Shown in pieces: positions 49,103-59,365 of a DNA stretch of 64,000 nucleotides (the stretch's first letter is position 1; each line of letters starts with the position of its first letter). Source of the stretch: Taenia hydatigena (taxonomy: Eukaryota > Platyhelminthes > Cestoda > Cyclophyllidea > Taeniidae); the NCBI GenBank assembly GCA_036345935.2, contig JADWOT020001294.1, positions 86,757-150,756 of the forward strand. The letters are read 5' to 3'. The notes beneath the pieces are model-generated. The model had not been told where the DNA came from, did no database searches, and saw only the letters and a program-made list of their open reading frames with translations. The position numbers and the translations under genes are program-made.

Positions 49103-49445
49103 AGCATCACATCGACCAACCCCAGAGACAACTACGGCGGAGACGCGGAGGGATGTCCACTGCTGAAGGATCATGAGGTGACAGTGGCGAAATGCGTGGT
49201 GGAATATGAGAAACTCGTGTCCTCTAGCGCAGCACTGTAGGCTATGCGCATCCAGGTGTCAGTGCAGCTAGAGACACCCCATCGCAAGCACGCTGTTTCA
49301 ACTGCAGCAACTCAGACTCCCCCGACATCTATGGAGGTGGAGTTCGCAGAAATGAAGTGAAGTCTTAACTGCACGCGTGTAAAGCCCACGGAGTTGGAGG
49401 CAAGGATGACTGAGTTGCAGGAACAGACTGCCGCCCTTTATTAGG
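49103..49445 (+). pseudogene. Coiled-coil-like coding segment with stops, unknown
   Basis: After an acceptor-like GTATTTTCAG (ending 49102) one frame stays protein-like for about 110 codons, interrupted by stops at about 49238, 49358 and 49442. Parts are EGCPLLKDHEVTVAKCVVEY, RKHAVSTAATQTPPTSMEVE and KPTELEARMTELQEQTAALY. The region is GC-richer than its surroundings and most codons end in G or C, unlike neighbouring DNA. The end has a heptad-like coiled-coil pattern. A loose resemblance to the C-terminal coil of MYT1-type C2HC zinc-finger proteins was noticed, but no finger is visible, so no name is given. Confidence 0.4.
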
Positions 49446-50310
49446 CTACTTCCCTATCCATCCGTTCCGCAGTCTCGCAATCAATTGCACTTCATTCCAT
49501 TTGCTCTTTACCTTTTATTCATTTACTCTGGAATTGATTACGGTGTCAAACGTCAACCCAACTGCTTGGCTTCATCTACCCTGTAAGCCATTGATCTGTC
49601 CAACCGGTTCGTGCAGTGGATTTCGTCTTGAATTTACAGCAATGCTTTTGAATACCTCACCCGGATTGAGATCACCTCAGTTAAGAGTAGTCGTGCGATT
49701 GACTCATTTGCGATGAATATTTGAGGCGATTATGAGCATGGTGCCTTCATTAGTCAATCAAGCGGTTGAAGTGTTGAGCGGTTTATGCATTTGAAACTGG
49801 GAGGGTAACATATTTTGGAAGTACTTAATTGTTCACTCATTCAGTCATCTGGGATCGAGTTGACCAGTTATTTGGAACTGCCAAAGCTTTGGTTCCTCTT
49901 GCAGATCTTGCTAGATGAAAACACTGAACGCATGTCTAATCTGTGATTAGGCGATTCGAGTTTTTTTCTCAAATTCATGTGAGCTGATAGGTCATTATTA
50001 GGCTTAAATTGATTTCCATTACCATCTTCACAAATCTCGAGGATCGATTTCGGCTGCGCATGCTGTAATTTCTGACAACACTGGTTCCCTTTATAAGTGT
50101 TTTATCCTCCCAAATGAGCGGAAATGCCGACGCGCCTATTCATACCATTGGCAGAGGGTCAGTGTTAGATTCGCGAATAGCGCATTGACTAGGCCTGATC
50201 GTAGTGGTCAAGCCGGATGTCACGTCTACTATGAAGCTTTAAAAGTAAACAGATGGTTCTATTTTATGCGGAAAGTACCCTCTCTTCCTCCTTCCTCCTC
50301 CTTCAGCGTA
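49446..50310. other. No gene recognised
   Basis: AT-rich. The frame 49501-49716 plus has a Cys-containing centre (CPTGSCSGF) but fits no known pattern. Confidence 0.45.
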
Positions 50311-50311
50311 G

Positions 50312-50475
50312 GTCACATAGGTGGTTATATTGCCTTGGCCGGCAGGGTTGGTCAGCGGGCCATGCCAGTAGCTCCGTTCCCTTTGTATATTGGATAGGTA
50401 TTCTGCCCTAGTATTATGCCTTCTCTTGCCCTCAAAGGGGTCTAAGGATGCTACAAGTAACATTAAACCTAAAAG
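50312..50475 (+). repeat. Dispersed repeat R, copy 3
   Basis: Full-length-looking copy: GTCACATAGGTGGTTATATT, core GGGCCATGCCAGTAGCT (50357-50373), then TTGTATATTGGATAGGTATT and GCCTTCTCTTGCCCTCAAAG, ending GATGCTACAAG. Copy 4 lies 240 bases downstream in inverted orientation, with the 3' ends facing each other. Confidence 0.7.
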
Positions 50476-50714
50476 ATACACGTACATGACACTTAAAGAA
50501 GGCAAAAACAACGTCGCGATTCAACTTCGACCTCAAACGTCTTTTGATGTTGGTCAAAAACCAAATCTAATTCATTATGAAATTAATACACAAAATCCAA
50601 AGGATTAACTCTTTGGGAATCCTGATTAAGGTGACTCTGAAAAGTAAGCAAAACACTGTGTAACTAATATGTAAGTAGCAAACTTATCAGCTTAGATCGT
50701 TGTTACACATTTTA

Positions 50715-50880
50715 CACTTCATCTGTAGCGTCCCTAGGCTCCCTCAAAAGCAATAGAAGGCAGAATACTCGAGTAGAGTGCATATATTCAATAAACAGAG
50801 GAAAATAATCTGCTGGCATGGCCCGGAGGCTAGCCTACGCATCTGTATTATGCAGTCAAAGGCATTTTACTCATTCCATA
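50715..50880 (-). repeat. Dispersed repeat R, copy 4 (inverted)
   Basis: The reverse complement shows the core GGGCCATGCCAGCAG, TTTTCCTCTGTTTATTGAAT, TATTCTGCCTTCTATTGC and GAGGGAGCCTAGGGACGCTA, matching copies 2 and 3. Similarity upstream of the core is weaker. Copies 3 and 4 could form a hairpin in a transcript covering both. Confidence 0.7.
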
Positions 50881-50889
50881 TTTCTAAGC

Positions 50890-52425
50890 AGGTGGCATGG
50901 TGGCATTATAATTACCTTTATCACTGGAACCTCGAGTAAAGAAACAAATGCATGCACGTGCAATAAGCATTTGTTTCGCAATAAGGGAAGCAAATTGAAT
51001 CTACTGTGATCTATTTTAAATGCTCATAAGTAAGGAGTACTTGAAGTGATGCCCCCTGCTTGCCTCCATTTTCTTTCCGTTGTCAGTAATATAATAGTAA
51101 AGTTTATTAAAGTCTGCTACATTGTGAGCAATTTATCAACAATTTATAAGCTATTACTAACTTGTGATTAGTTTACAAAAATGCAAAGGAGTACTCTGCT
51201 GGTTAGTATTATTAATAATACGATTTAAAACTCCCAGAATATTTGCATTTTACAAAGATGTAGAAATGAAAGGCACTTATTCGAATGCTTGTTTCCATGA
51301 ATCAGTGTTGCGAATAGCTCCAGAATCTTTTAACCCATTGTGCATTATTAATAATAGAAGGTACAAAATTTAAAAAAAAATTATATCTTTTAAGGCGTTG
51401 AACTATTTTAACTTGGAATTCAAGCTCATGCAGAGCTGTGCCTCCATGGGAATCTGCATTACAAATGCAAATGCAGCAGTGCCTCAATAAGGCGGCATCA
51501 AGTAAACAATTTCTAAGCAGACAAGATAAATGGTTTGATAAAGCAATCGCTTTCCCAAGAAAAACAGCGAATCCATTTATAGCGGTGTCCGCATTAACAT
51601 TTTAAAGAAAAGCACCGCAAAAGCGTTAGAGAGCAGTCACTTAATTTCGTGACTACCTTCTTGCACTGCTCTATTTTTTCTTCCGCATTGGATTGTAATC
51701 AGTTCCTAAACATCGTTGCAGCCTGGAGATAATCGTTAACGACGAGCACGATAGCGTTACAACATTTGAAAAAAACCAGGGTAAAATAACTTGCTCTTAA
51801 CAAGACACCTCTACATCATTACTGCATCCTAGTTATGCTGCTATGTATATAGCTCTCAATGTTGTCCAACCCCTTAGCGTCCTAAAGGGAAAAATTGGAA
51901 TGGCTACGCATGTTTTCAATCTGACTGGCCTTGCTCCAAATAGCTGCCCCATGTAGGCTCGCATATATATTTAGTGCTTCAGCGCAGACTTCCACTTATC
52001 ATCAATAATAGAATCCTGCGATTCCCAAGCCATCACGCTAAACTTAGGATGCATAGGTTGAAAATATAGTGGATCTTGTATGAAGGCTGATCCAGAAGCT
52101 GGCGTTAATGCAAAGTGTCTGAAAATGATGGGTGGAGGGAAGCAGGTACCCAGGGTGAAGAATTAGGTGCATGGAGCTAAATTCCACAGCAAAGGTGGTG
52201 TCGTAGCCTAGAAGGAATAATAAACTGATTTAATTGTAAAGTTGGCACAAGCATTTTGCGCATTGATTTGGCGGAAGGGCGAAACTTCTGCCCCTTCACT
52301 TACGCATAACTCTTATTCGACGGCCGTTTATTTCACGGCCATCCCTATGTTCCATAGCTGCCCAAGAATTTGCAAAGCTACCAAATTTTAAAAACCCTAC
52401 AAGGTAAAACAAATCAATAAATGCT
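50890..52425. other. No firm gene; possible last exon of the RRM gene
   Basis: On the minus strand near 52225, an acceptor-like TTATTATTCCTTCTAG is followed by a Pro-rich frame (CFPPPIIFRHFALTPASGSA, then DPLYFQPMHPKFSVM), with one stop before it. It could be a C-terminal exon of the RRM gene that lies upstream on that strand. The rest is AT-rich with no recognised feature. Confidence 0.3.
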
Positions 52426-52433
52426 TACCTAAT

Positions 52434-52690
52434 AAGATTTACGGTATGAATGGACAACAAAGTGCAAACTCTCTAGCAACGATATACCATGGCGCCTGTT
52501 TGCAGCTCCTTGCAAGTTAGTCCACATGAACGTCCCAAGAATTTGTCCAAATTTTGAGAACAGGCTGACTAAATCAAGTGGTCTGTAATCAGCTGAAAAA
52601 TTCCATACGTAGACAGGGATTCGATCTAAATCACTTTGCAACGGGTCGAGAGATGCTATATTGGGAGTATTTTGCGCAATGCTTGGCACC
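52434..52690 (-). CDS. RRM-domain exon (RNA-binding protein)
   Basis: After an acceptor AATTGAACAG (minus), the exon encodes about 20 linker residues. The first two-thirds of an RNA recognition motif follow: IPVYVWNFSADYRPLDLVSL is RNP2 and helix 1, SKFGQILGTFMW is strand 2, and RRHGISLLES occupies the RNP1 position, where the usual aromatic G-F-G-F-V signature is weak. Such domains bind single-stranded RNA. The frame runs to a TAG directly before GTAAGC at about 52434, so the last ~12 codons may be wrong and a donor at ATG|GTATAT (about 52489) is an alternative. The layout (linker then final RRM) is like ELAV- or CELF-type proteins, but the family member is not identified. Confidence 0.5.
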
Positions 52691-52887
52691 CTGTTCAATT
52701 TCATAAAAATCAAAGTCAGTTTTGAGCTGACTTATATGCACTTAGTTTAAATGATCATTTAAGGACTAGAAAGCATTAAGATTTTAGTGATTGCAAATGC
52801 TCGTTTTAGCTCCCACACTCCTCAAAATTGCCATATGGCATTAATGTTTGGTCAGGCATGAAATAATATTAGATCAGAATACAATAA

Positions 52888-53242
52888 TTACCATAGCGCA
52901 AAAGCTACGGGACTCATCGCAAGTGCAACAAGCCTAGGACTGACTTGTATTTCCGAACCAGCCATTGCGTTAGTAGGAGGGAATTTTCTAGCAACGACTA
53001 TTAAATGGTCAAGGAGAAGGGGATTGCTTTGGTTTCGAGTTGCATGTTCCTGAAAGAGATCGAGTGGGTTAAGACTAAATGGTAAATGAAGGTTCGCCTT
53101 GATTAGAAGCTGATAGTCGGAGAGACGAATTGATTTGCCCTGGACTGGATGGTTGGTGAAGAGGTTCACTCTGATTAAAGTTTGTAAGCCAGGAAACCAG
53201 GCCAATCGAACCAGAGGTAATTGGTTGGTAAGACAAACCGCT
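52888..53242 (-). other. Open frame upstream of the RRM exon, possible exon
   Basis: The minus frame from 53242 to 52888 is open for about 118 codons (LVRLAWFPGLQTLIRVNLFT, then a Leu-rich stretch) and joins in frame to the acidic exon 53281-53434 if a 37-base GT...AG intron is removed. A different frame of the same DNA is Ser/Gln/Pro-rich (QSEPLHQPSSPGQINSSLRL), like linkers of RNA-binding proteins, but ends at a stop near 53063. I cannot say which frame is used. Confidence 0.3.
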
Positions 53243-53280
53243 CTGACTAGGACTGGATAGATTAGCATTAGTTTCCTACC

Positions 53281-53434
53281 TTTCCGTAGCACCATGCATT
53301 GTTGCGTCTGGCACGTCTACTAATACTATTGTTGCAAGATCATCCTCCTCAGGCACGTCTTCTCCCTCACCGTGGGTAGAGCTGTTTTCAGATAAACCAT
53401 TCTTCTCTCTCTCCAACAGTTTCCTCACTATCAC
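53281..53434 (-). CDS. Acidic exon, likely same gene as the RRM exon
   Basis: It is bounded on the minus strand by a good acceptor, GATTTTCTAG, and a donor, GAAAG|GTAGGA. The frame is open throughout, with a Lys/Glu-rich start, then GLSENSSTHGEGEDVPEEDD and LVDVPDATMHG. The polar, acidic composition suits a disordered linker. It precedes the RRM exon by about 0.6 kb on the same strand. Upstream sequence (MDSSKTVDIGVDFLGDSEET) is also protein-like in another frame and could be an alternative 5' extension. Confidence 0.4.
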
Positions 53435-53902
53435 CTAGAAAATCAACACCAATGTCAACTGTCTTACTGCTATCCATGACTGAAGCATCAATTGGCTTTG
53501 ATGAGCACTGGTAAAAGCTCTAATTTTAAAATCAAGGAAAGGGAACTCATTGATGTTCACCTCTACACATTCAAAGCAAAAAAGGCAGATGTAGCAGACT
53601 TTAAGATTTTAAATTATTAAGCCTAAATTTCAAGCTCCATTGTTTGCAGAAAAAGGCACTAACATTAAGTGCAATGCATGTATGCATTCTTTGATACTGT
53701 ACCTATAACTTATAAGCAGACCAAATGATCGGCAGTCCACAGATCACATTTGTTAATTCATGATTCACCTAGAGGAGGTTAGCCAAGCAGGAGTTGAGAA
53801 GAAGGACAGAAGAACATGCACCACTACCAGCTTCTAAAAATATTGCTGACGAAACATAGGACATAAGGATGAGGTGTTAGAGCACCTGCTTCTCTAATCC
53901 TA

Positions 53903-54135
53903 CCTTCAAGCATGGATTTCGCGATTTAATATGAGGACGAATCGAACAAATGCACTTTATTCCTTCATTTCCATTAGCCGCATCCTGTGCAGATGAGTCA
54001 CTGTACCTGCGCACTCTTAAATTATGAAGATGTTCTATCCAATCAGGTGTACATCTCTCGGTCGTGCTTAGAGTTTGGCTGTGAGCAAGAGAGCACAAGA
54101 CTTGCCTAGTCCTCGGACCTGTACTGATGGGTTTC
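53903..54135 (-). other. Exon-like frame, possibly upstream exon of the RRM gene
   Basis: The minus frame reads CTPDWIEHLHNLRVRRYSDS followed by a polar stretch and CSIRPHIKSRNPCLK. It ends at a donor-like CTTGAAG|GTAGGA near 53903. A candidate acceptor is CAGTACAG near 54120. Strand and position fit an upstream exon of the same gene. No domain is recognised. Confidence 0.3.
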
Positions 54136-57077
54136 TTGGACAAGTGGAGTGCGGTTAACAAAGCATTTAGAATGCTGAATATTAAGGCTGCTCGGCGCCA
54201 GTAGGGGAATTCAAGGACCGTTTTCTAGCCACCTTAGGGGATTCAGTCATCTGCCAATGCACGTTAAACCTGTATTCACTTTTATCTCTGCCCTGGTTTC
54301 CATCGTTGCCTACTCACCTCCGGTCAACCTCGCATCCTTCACTCCCACAGCCTCCACCTTAATCTCTTTGTGACCTTCCAACTTTCTGCACTGTTGTTCA
54401 AAAGAAGTCAAAGGGCCAATGCAGATAGAAATCATATAAATTAGAAGTTAATCATGCTATCACCTTTTTCTTCTCCTCTGCTTCACCTTAACCTCCCCCT
54501 CACTAACCTCATTTACGTGCGTCGTCGCAACTAGTGTATTTTACTTATCAAGGTAAACTATGGTCAACGTCTTCGAGTTTGTCGCTTGATAGAAAACTTA
54601 CATTCCTTCCACGAAACCTATTCCTTCGAACCACACTCGGATATATTGTTTGGGAAATAGGTAAATGAAAACATTCAGGAAAATGTGGAGAAAAGAGGAC
54701 AGAGAATAGAGATTGCAGTGCCACAGCACTGTACAGACACATCCGATGGTAGCCCTTCTCTCTACTTCTCAGCTGTGAACGTCTTACCTTCGTCTCTCTT
54801 CCAACTATTTTCGTGGCTTTCAGCTTAGCAATTGTGCAGCTTCCTCTCTACTAGAGAGGTGCAATGACCGCCATTGTCATCCCTGGGCTATGGGCATACG
54901 GTTAGGAATGAGCAGCAAAAGCGTACCTTTACCAGCTCCATAGCAATCACTAGGAGTTAGTTGCCAATATCTTTGCCGGATTTATACCTCGCGTTGCCTT
55001 TTAATTGCCGAAAGCTGAAGAAAAACTTTATGGACAAAGCAGCGCATTTCCTTCAAAGCGCATTAGTATTGGTGGTCCGTCTCATCCTCCTCCGCCTCCT
55101 TTGCATGCGCTATGATGCACAAAATTTAACAAAGGTAAAAAAAACACGAAGTGAAGTGATGTCTACTCCTACAAATCACCCACAAGGGGTGCTGTCCAAG
55201 TCTAACACCAGATGGCGCTGAGAGACACCACGCGATGGCACGTGCCGCTAATCGATTCACATTTGTAGGATCTAAAATGGTCCATCGTACGGCAGCGTCG
55301 GACATGATTGTCTAGGCATTGTTTCGCATCCTGATGCTCATCTCTCTCTGTTGATTTGTCCCGTTAATTTAGTTGGTCGTCAACGCCTCCCTTTTGCTTC
55401 ATTTTTCTCCTATTCGGGCTTCTGTTATATGTTTTGCTGTTGTCGCCTCTCTCGCCATCTTAGCACCAAAAGGCCAAAACAGATAACCGCAGTAGAAATT
55501 AGTAGTAAATTATGCTAATAACCCCTTCTCCTCTCCTCTTCTCTCCATGGGTTATTTCCTTCCATCCTCCACCCTTTCCCTATTTCTTTCGCGTGCTTCA
55601 CTTCAATGTTATCAAATCCGTAATCCGGTTTTAATCACATGGATAGGAAAACTATCTTTCTCCCCTTTGGGTGTGCTGCTGAAAATTCAAAATCCAAGTT
55701 TAAATCAGATGGCTAGATAAGTAAATAGGTAAATCAGTTGAGGGATAGATGGGAGGGAGTGGAAATGAAATACTGTGAAGAATCATCCTATGGTGTCCAT
55801 GTCCAATTCCCTTTTCTCCTCCCTACTCTGTCTCATTCTATGGACTCGGATTCACATCACTTTGCCACTTCAACAGTTCTGTATATCTTTTAGATGTGCA
55901 TTCAGGCTCTTTATCAATGCAGTGCAATAACTTCCAAGCAGAGCATTAGAGGCAGGTAGCAGATACGCATCGTCCTTACTGCAACATTCATCTTTGGGGT
56001 GAGTGGTAAATATCTCTGGTTAACTTTTATCCTTCATAAAGTTTGCTGTGCCACTCTTACCTTTCATGCCTTTTTCATGCCTCTACATTCACCAAATAAG
56101 TAGCAGCAACAAGAGACATGCTGGGACATTAATAATAACTTGCTCGTTATGTATATTCTACTGCAAAAGTCCTGTAGCATGATATGCGGGAATAGGCTTG
56201 ACTAGATTGTACTCAATGGGAAGAGAGCAGACTAGTCAACTAATTGATTATGACAGACTTGCTCAAAGTAAATGAGAGAGTGGACAGGGCTACCAGTTCT
56301 TCCAAGTTTGCCTTATACTAAGAAGCACCTTTTGCGTTATTATCAAAGTCAGCCTAACAACACTCTAATTTGATTTGTTTAATCCGCTCAACACAACTCG
56401 ATGCCATGTAAAATGAGGTCTTCTCTTCCTTCCTATCTTTCATGCAGACACTAAAGACTAAAATACTCAAACTGTAAGTAGACCTAGCGACGGCGCCGGA
56501 ATGGAAGGAAAGCAACTCTTTTTCCAACATCCCCTTGCTTATGCGCCACTGCAACGCGCCTTCAATGAGTACCTCCTTTATCTTCTGCTACGACGTTCTA
56601 CATTCTTCCAGGCATTGCGCCTTACACTTTGTTGCACTGTTTGTGCTCTATGCATTCATTTCAACCGGAACAGAGGAGTTGGTACTCCCTGCTTTTTATT
56701 TCCTTATCTTTATTTATTTAGTTTAGTGGCACAAGAAACCTTCACCTCTCTGCCCCTAACGCTGCCCTCGCCTTCCTCTTCTTCAAAATTGGCCTCAATT
56801 TGCCACAGTCTCCCAGTCCCACCCCGTTGTCTGCCAGCGCCCTCTTTGTTAGTCCCCTACATCTCTCTACTGCACTCACTCTAACTTATGACAGAAAATC
56901 AACATTGCCAAGATTCATAATCTACATCACACTAGCACGGGCTATACTGCATCAAACTCGATCGCGCTTATCCTAAGGCCAAAACTTATTTTTTTATATC
57001 ATGGCCCGCATCTGTATTAATTATTCATTTCTACCTTTTTGTCGCTGTAGTTTGTTCCACACTACTTCGCTTCAATT

Positions 57078-57110
57078 TCGTCTCCTACTCCTACTCCTAC
57101 TCTGCTTACC
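57078..57110. repeat. CTCCTA microsatellite
   Basis: The hexamer CTCCTA/CTACTC is repeated about three to four times (TCTCCTACTCCTACTCCTA) within the pyrimidine-rich region. Confidence 0.8.
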
Positions 57111-57311
57111 CCCTCGAGAGCGAAGGTGAGTACGCTGATCCTATTTCACTCTTCGAAATTTGTAGACTCGACCAACTTTCACCTCATCATCTCGCTGTCC
57201 AATTCTTTTCTCTCTATAGAGAATTCCCCTACCTGGCACTACGCATTAACGAATAAGAACGTGCGTTCCCGCCCCCGACAGATCAATCACTCCTTTTCAC
57301 CATGCATCTGT

Positions 57312-57356
57312 GCCTGCCTGCCTGTTTGTCTGTCTGCTCTAGTTTGTGTGTGTGTC
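57312..57356. repeat. Compound microsatellite (TGCC/TGTC/TG)
   Basis: TGCCTGCCTG then TGTCTGTCTG and GTGTGTGTGT follow in close order. Another short GTGTGCGTGTGTG run is near 57430. Confidence 0.85.
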
Positions 57357-57711
57357 ATTGCCTACGTTTATTTTCGTCCTTTTAGAGAGTCGCCTCCATC
57401 GGTGTCCCACCACCCGGTAGGAACCTCTGTGTGCGTGTGTGCCTGTATGTATGTGAGCGCGAAGGCGCATTCATCTCACCCTCCTCTCCTAACCTGTCCT
57501 TCTAGTCTACCAAGTCGACAGTTCTATCCTGGGTGAAGTAAGATCTCTCTTATTTTTTATGTGGTTATTAGTTGCCTTATTAATTTCTACTCCACTTTCC
57601 ACCAACACCTTTTCGCCCACCCACCCGCTCACCCGCATACCCGCATAATTACTTTACTACATGTAATCACCGTTCTTTCTTGTAGCTCCTCCAATTCCTC
57701 CCTCATTTCAG

Positions 57712-57942
57712 GTTGAAATGGACAGGCCTCATGGAACTGGCAAAAAATTCGTATCGGGTTAAGGCGAATCGTCGCACGCATCACCAATAATTTATGTCGC
57801 CTATGTGGACGCATGGCAAAGAAGTTCGCCAAACAAAGCGATGCCTCACGGTACAGAAATTGTGAGTTCTGCTGCAGACCGAATGAACGACTGCTGTGCG
57901 ATCTACAATGGGGAAACGTCAGTAGCACCACCTCTTTAAATT
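57712..57942 (+). other. Cys-rich frame, possible first part of the tandem array
   Basis: Directly after CCTCATTTCAG a frame gives NLCRLCGRMAKKFAKQ and YRNCEFCCRPNERLLCDLQW, then a stop at about 57941. It contains paired C-X2-C motifs, but the first codon after the acceptor-like site is a stop in this frame, so it is not a clean exon. The opposite strand is also open (57629-57931). It precedes the degenerate array at 58060-59365, whose units also carry C-X2-C, so it may be a related unit. Confidence 0.25.
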
Positions 57943-58059
57943 AAAGGATCGGCACGGCTCAGCCACCACGCACCTCGGTGGCATTCGCAAAGAGACAATA
58001 ATTGGCGAGTGCGCCTCGATAGTCTCTCACTGAATAAAAATCAACTCAACACCAATAGA

Positions 58060-59365
58060 GCACATCAAGTATAAGCAATTCTCATTTCTAGTGATGAAAA
58101 TTCGAAGGCCAAACAGGATCTTTGCATCGTTATTAAGATATTGCAGGTTCCTTTGTCGAAAAAACAAACACGAACGAAGTGAGTACAGAGGGTTGCTAAC
58201 AATGTGATCGTGGAAAGCCACTGAGAAACAAGAAGGCATAGAAGAGTTGTCACCATAAAAAATGATATTTAAAACAGTGCCCAAGAAGCACCGCGGTGGT
58301 GATTTGAAACAATAGCGACTCAATTTTGTACCGATTTATAGGAAGCGCTGTTTTGGAGACGCAAAAAGAAGGCTACGGTGCTTTTCACAAGAGGCACACA
58401 TGCAGAGAATGCACCCAATTCTTCACAATCTGCTTCGAAAAATTCGAGCAGCAAAGACAGGAGGCAACTAAATCAGCACTTCTCCTTTTTATTAATAAGA
58501 ACTCGAAACTGGTTAAAAGAGCACTGCGTAGATGCCACGATGACCCTGTCACCGCGCCATTGAAAAGCGCTGTCCATGTAAAGAGTGCCTCAATTTCGTC
58601 ACCAACTTACTTGGGAACTCCTACAAACAGAACATTAGTCAACTAGCTGAGCGATTATTTATTTGAAAATAAAAAAAATTCAAAAACATTTGAAAATAGC
58701 GTTGTATTTCAGCCACGATAACTCTGCTTACAGGGCTCTTAACAACAGGTGGTCATACGAAAGTGCATCTAGGGCGTCCCTATCTGACACGGAAGCTCCT
58801 CAATGCAAAAATAGGAAGCAACTGGCATACCAGTTCTCCTTCAAAACAATAAAGAGCCTAAGGAGAATTATAGAGGATAGACCCCTTGGTGTCTTACTAC
58901 CATGAGACCTCACATATGTAACGAACCCAGTTTGTAACAATCTATCTCAAGAGCTCATTATGCAAAACGCAGGAGGCAAATAGCCCATTGTTTAAGGGCG
59001 AGACTCGTCGGGGATGCTATAACGCAGTCTATCGCCCCACTACCAAGAGGTGCTCACGCCCATAATAAAGCAGGAGGTGACTGGCTCAGCGTGTCCTATC
59101 AACAATAAAAAATATGAGACGGATGTTAAAATAGGGACGCGTTGGTATCGCGATAACGCAGACTGCCGCCCTACAGTCAAGAGGTGCTCACACATTAAAT
59201 GCATCCAATTCGTCACAATTTGTCTTAGTCACCCACACTAAACACTGAAGGCTACTGGCTTGCGGTTCTGTTTTATAACGATAAAAACATCAAACGGATT
59301 TCAAAGGCGAGGCCCATTGGTGTCGCGATTACTCAGGCTACCAAGATTGTGCCCAGTGGATAGAA
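58060..59365 (+). repeat. Degenerate tandem array, units ~135-185 bp
   Basis: Six recognisable units begin near 58396, 58570, 58752, 58910, 59048 and 59181, and one or two weaker ones lie upstream (58060, 58320). Shared anchors: a start like TGCACCCAATTCTTCACAAT; a middle with AATAAAAAC; and an end like AACGCAGACTGCCGCCCTAC followed by AGTCAAGAGGTGCTCAC. The best-matching ends (58910, 59048 and 59181 units) are nearly identical over 30 bases. Where open, the plus strand gives a recurring peptide, Arg-Cys-x-x-x-x-Cys-x-x-Phe-(Val/Phe)-Thr (HTCRECTQFFTIC; CPCKECLNFVTN; HIKCIQFVTIC). This suggests that the array once encoded a repeat protein. Frames are now broken. Confidence 0.65.
58326..58646 (+). 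pseudogene. Longest open frame inside the tandem array (106 codons)
   Basis: The frame covers the first clear unit and runs into the second: GAFHKRHTCRECTQFFTICF, then a Gln/Lys-rich helix-like stretch and RRCHDDPV. In the second unit the frame is shifted relative to the first, so the repeated peptide continues in another frame there (KRCPCKECLNFVTNLL). That shows small insertions or deletions have occurred since duplication. No domain family is recognised. A zinc-binding repeat is only a guess from the Cys and His pattern. Confidence 0.3.

Larger units (their letters stand above)
54200..57650. other. Pyrimidine-rich plus strand, no gene recognised
   Basis: For more than 3 kb the plus strand is visibly enriched in C and T (runs such as CTCCTCTCCTCTTCTCTCC near 55528 and many similar). 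The open frames 56501-56884 and 57126-57536 plus are Ser/Leu/Pro/Cys-rich products of this bias and not convincing genes. The bias means purine-rich transcripts from the minus strand, upstream of the RRM gene. Confidence 0.6.

Noticed and set aside
56501..57536. Two plus-strand proteins of 127 and 136 codons
   Set aside because: Composition (Ser, Leu, Pro, Cys) follows directly from the C/T bias and microsatellites. No domain, and frames on other strands are equally open.
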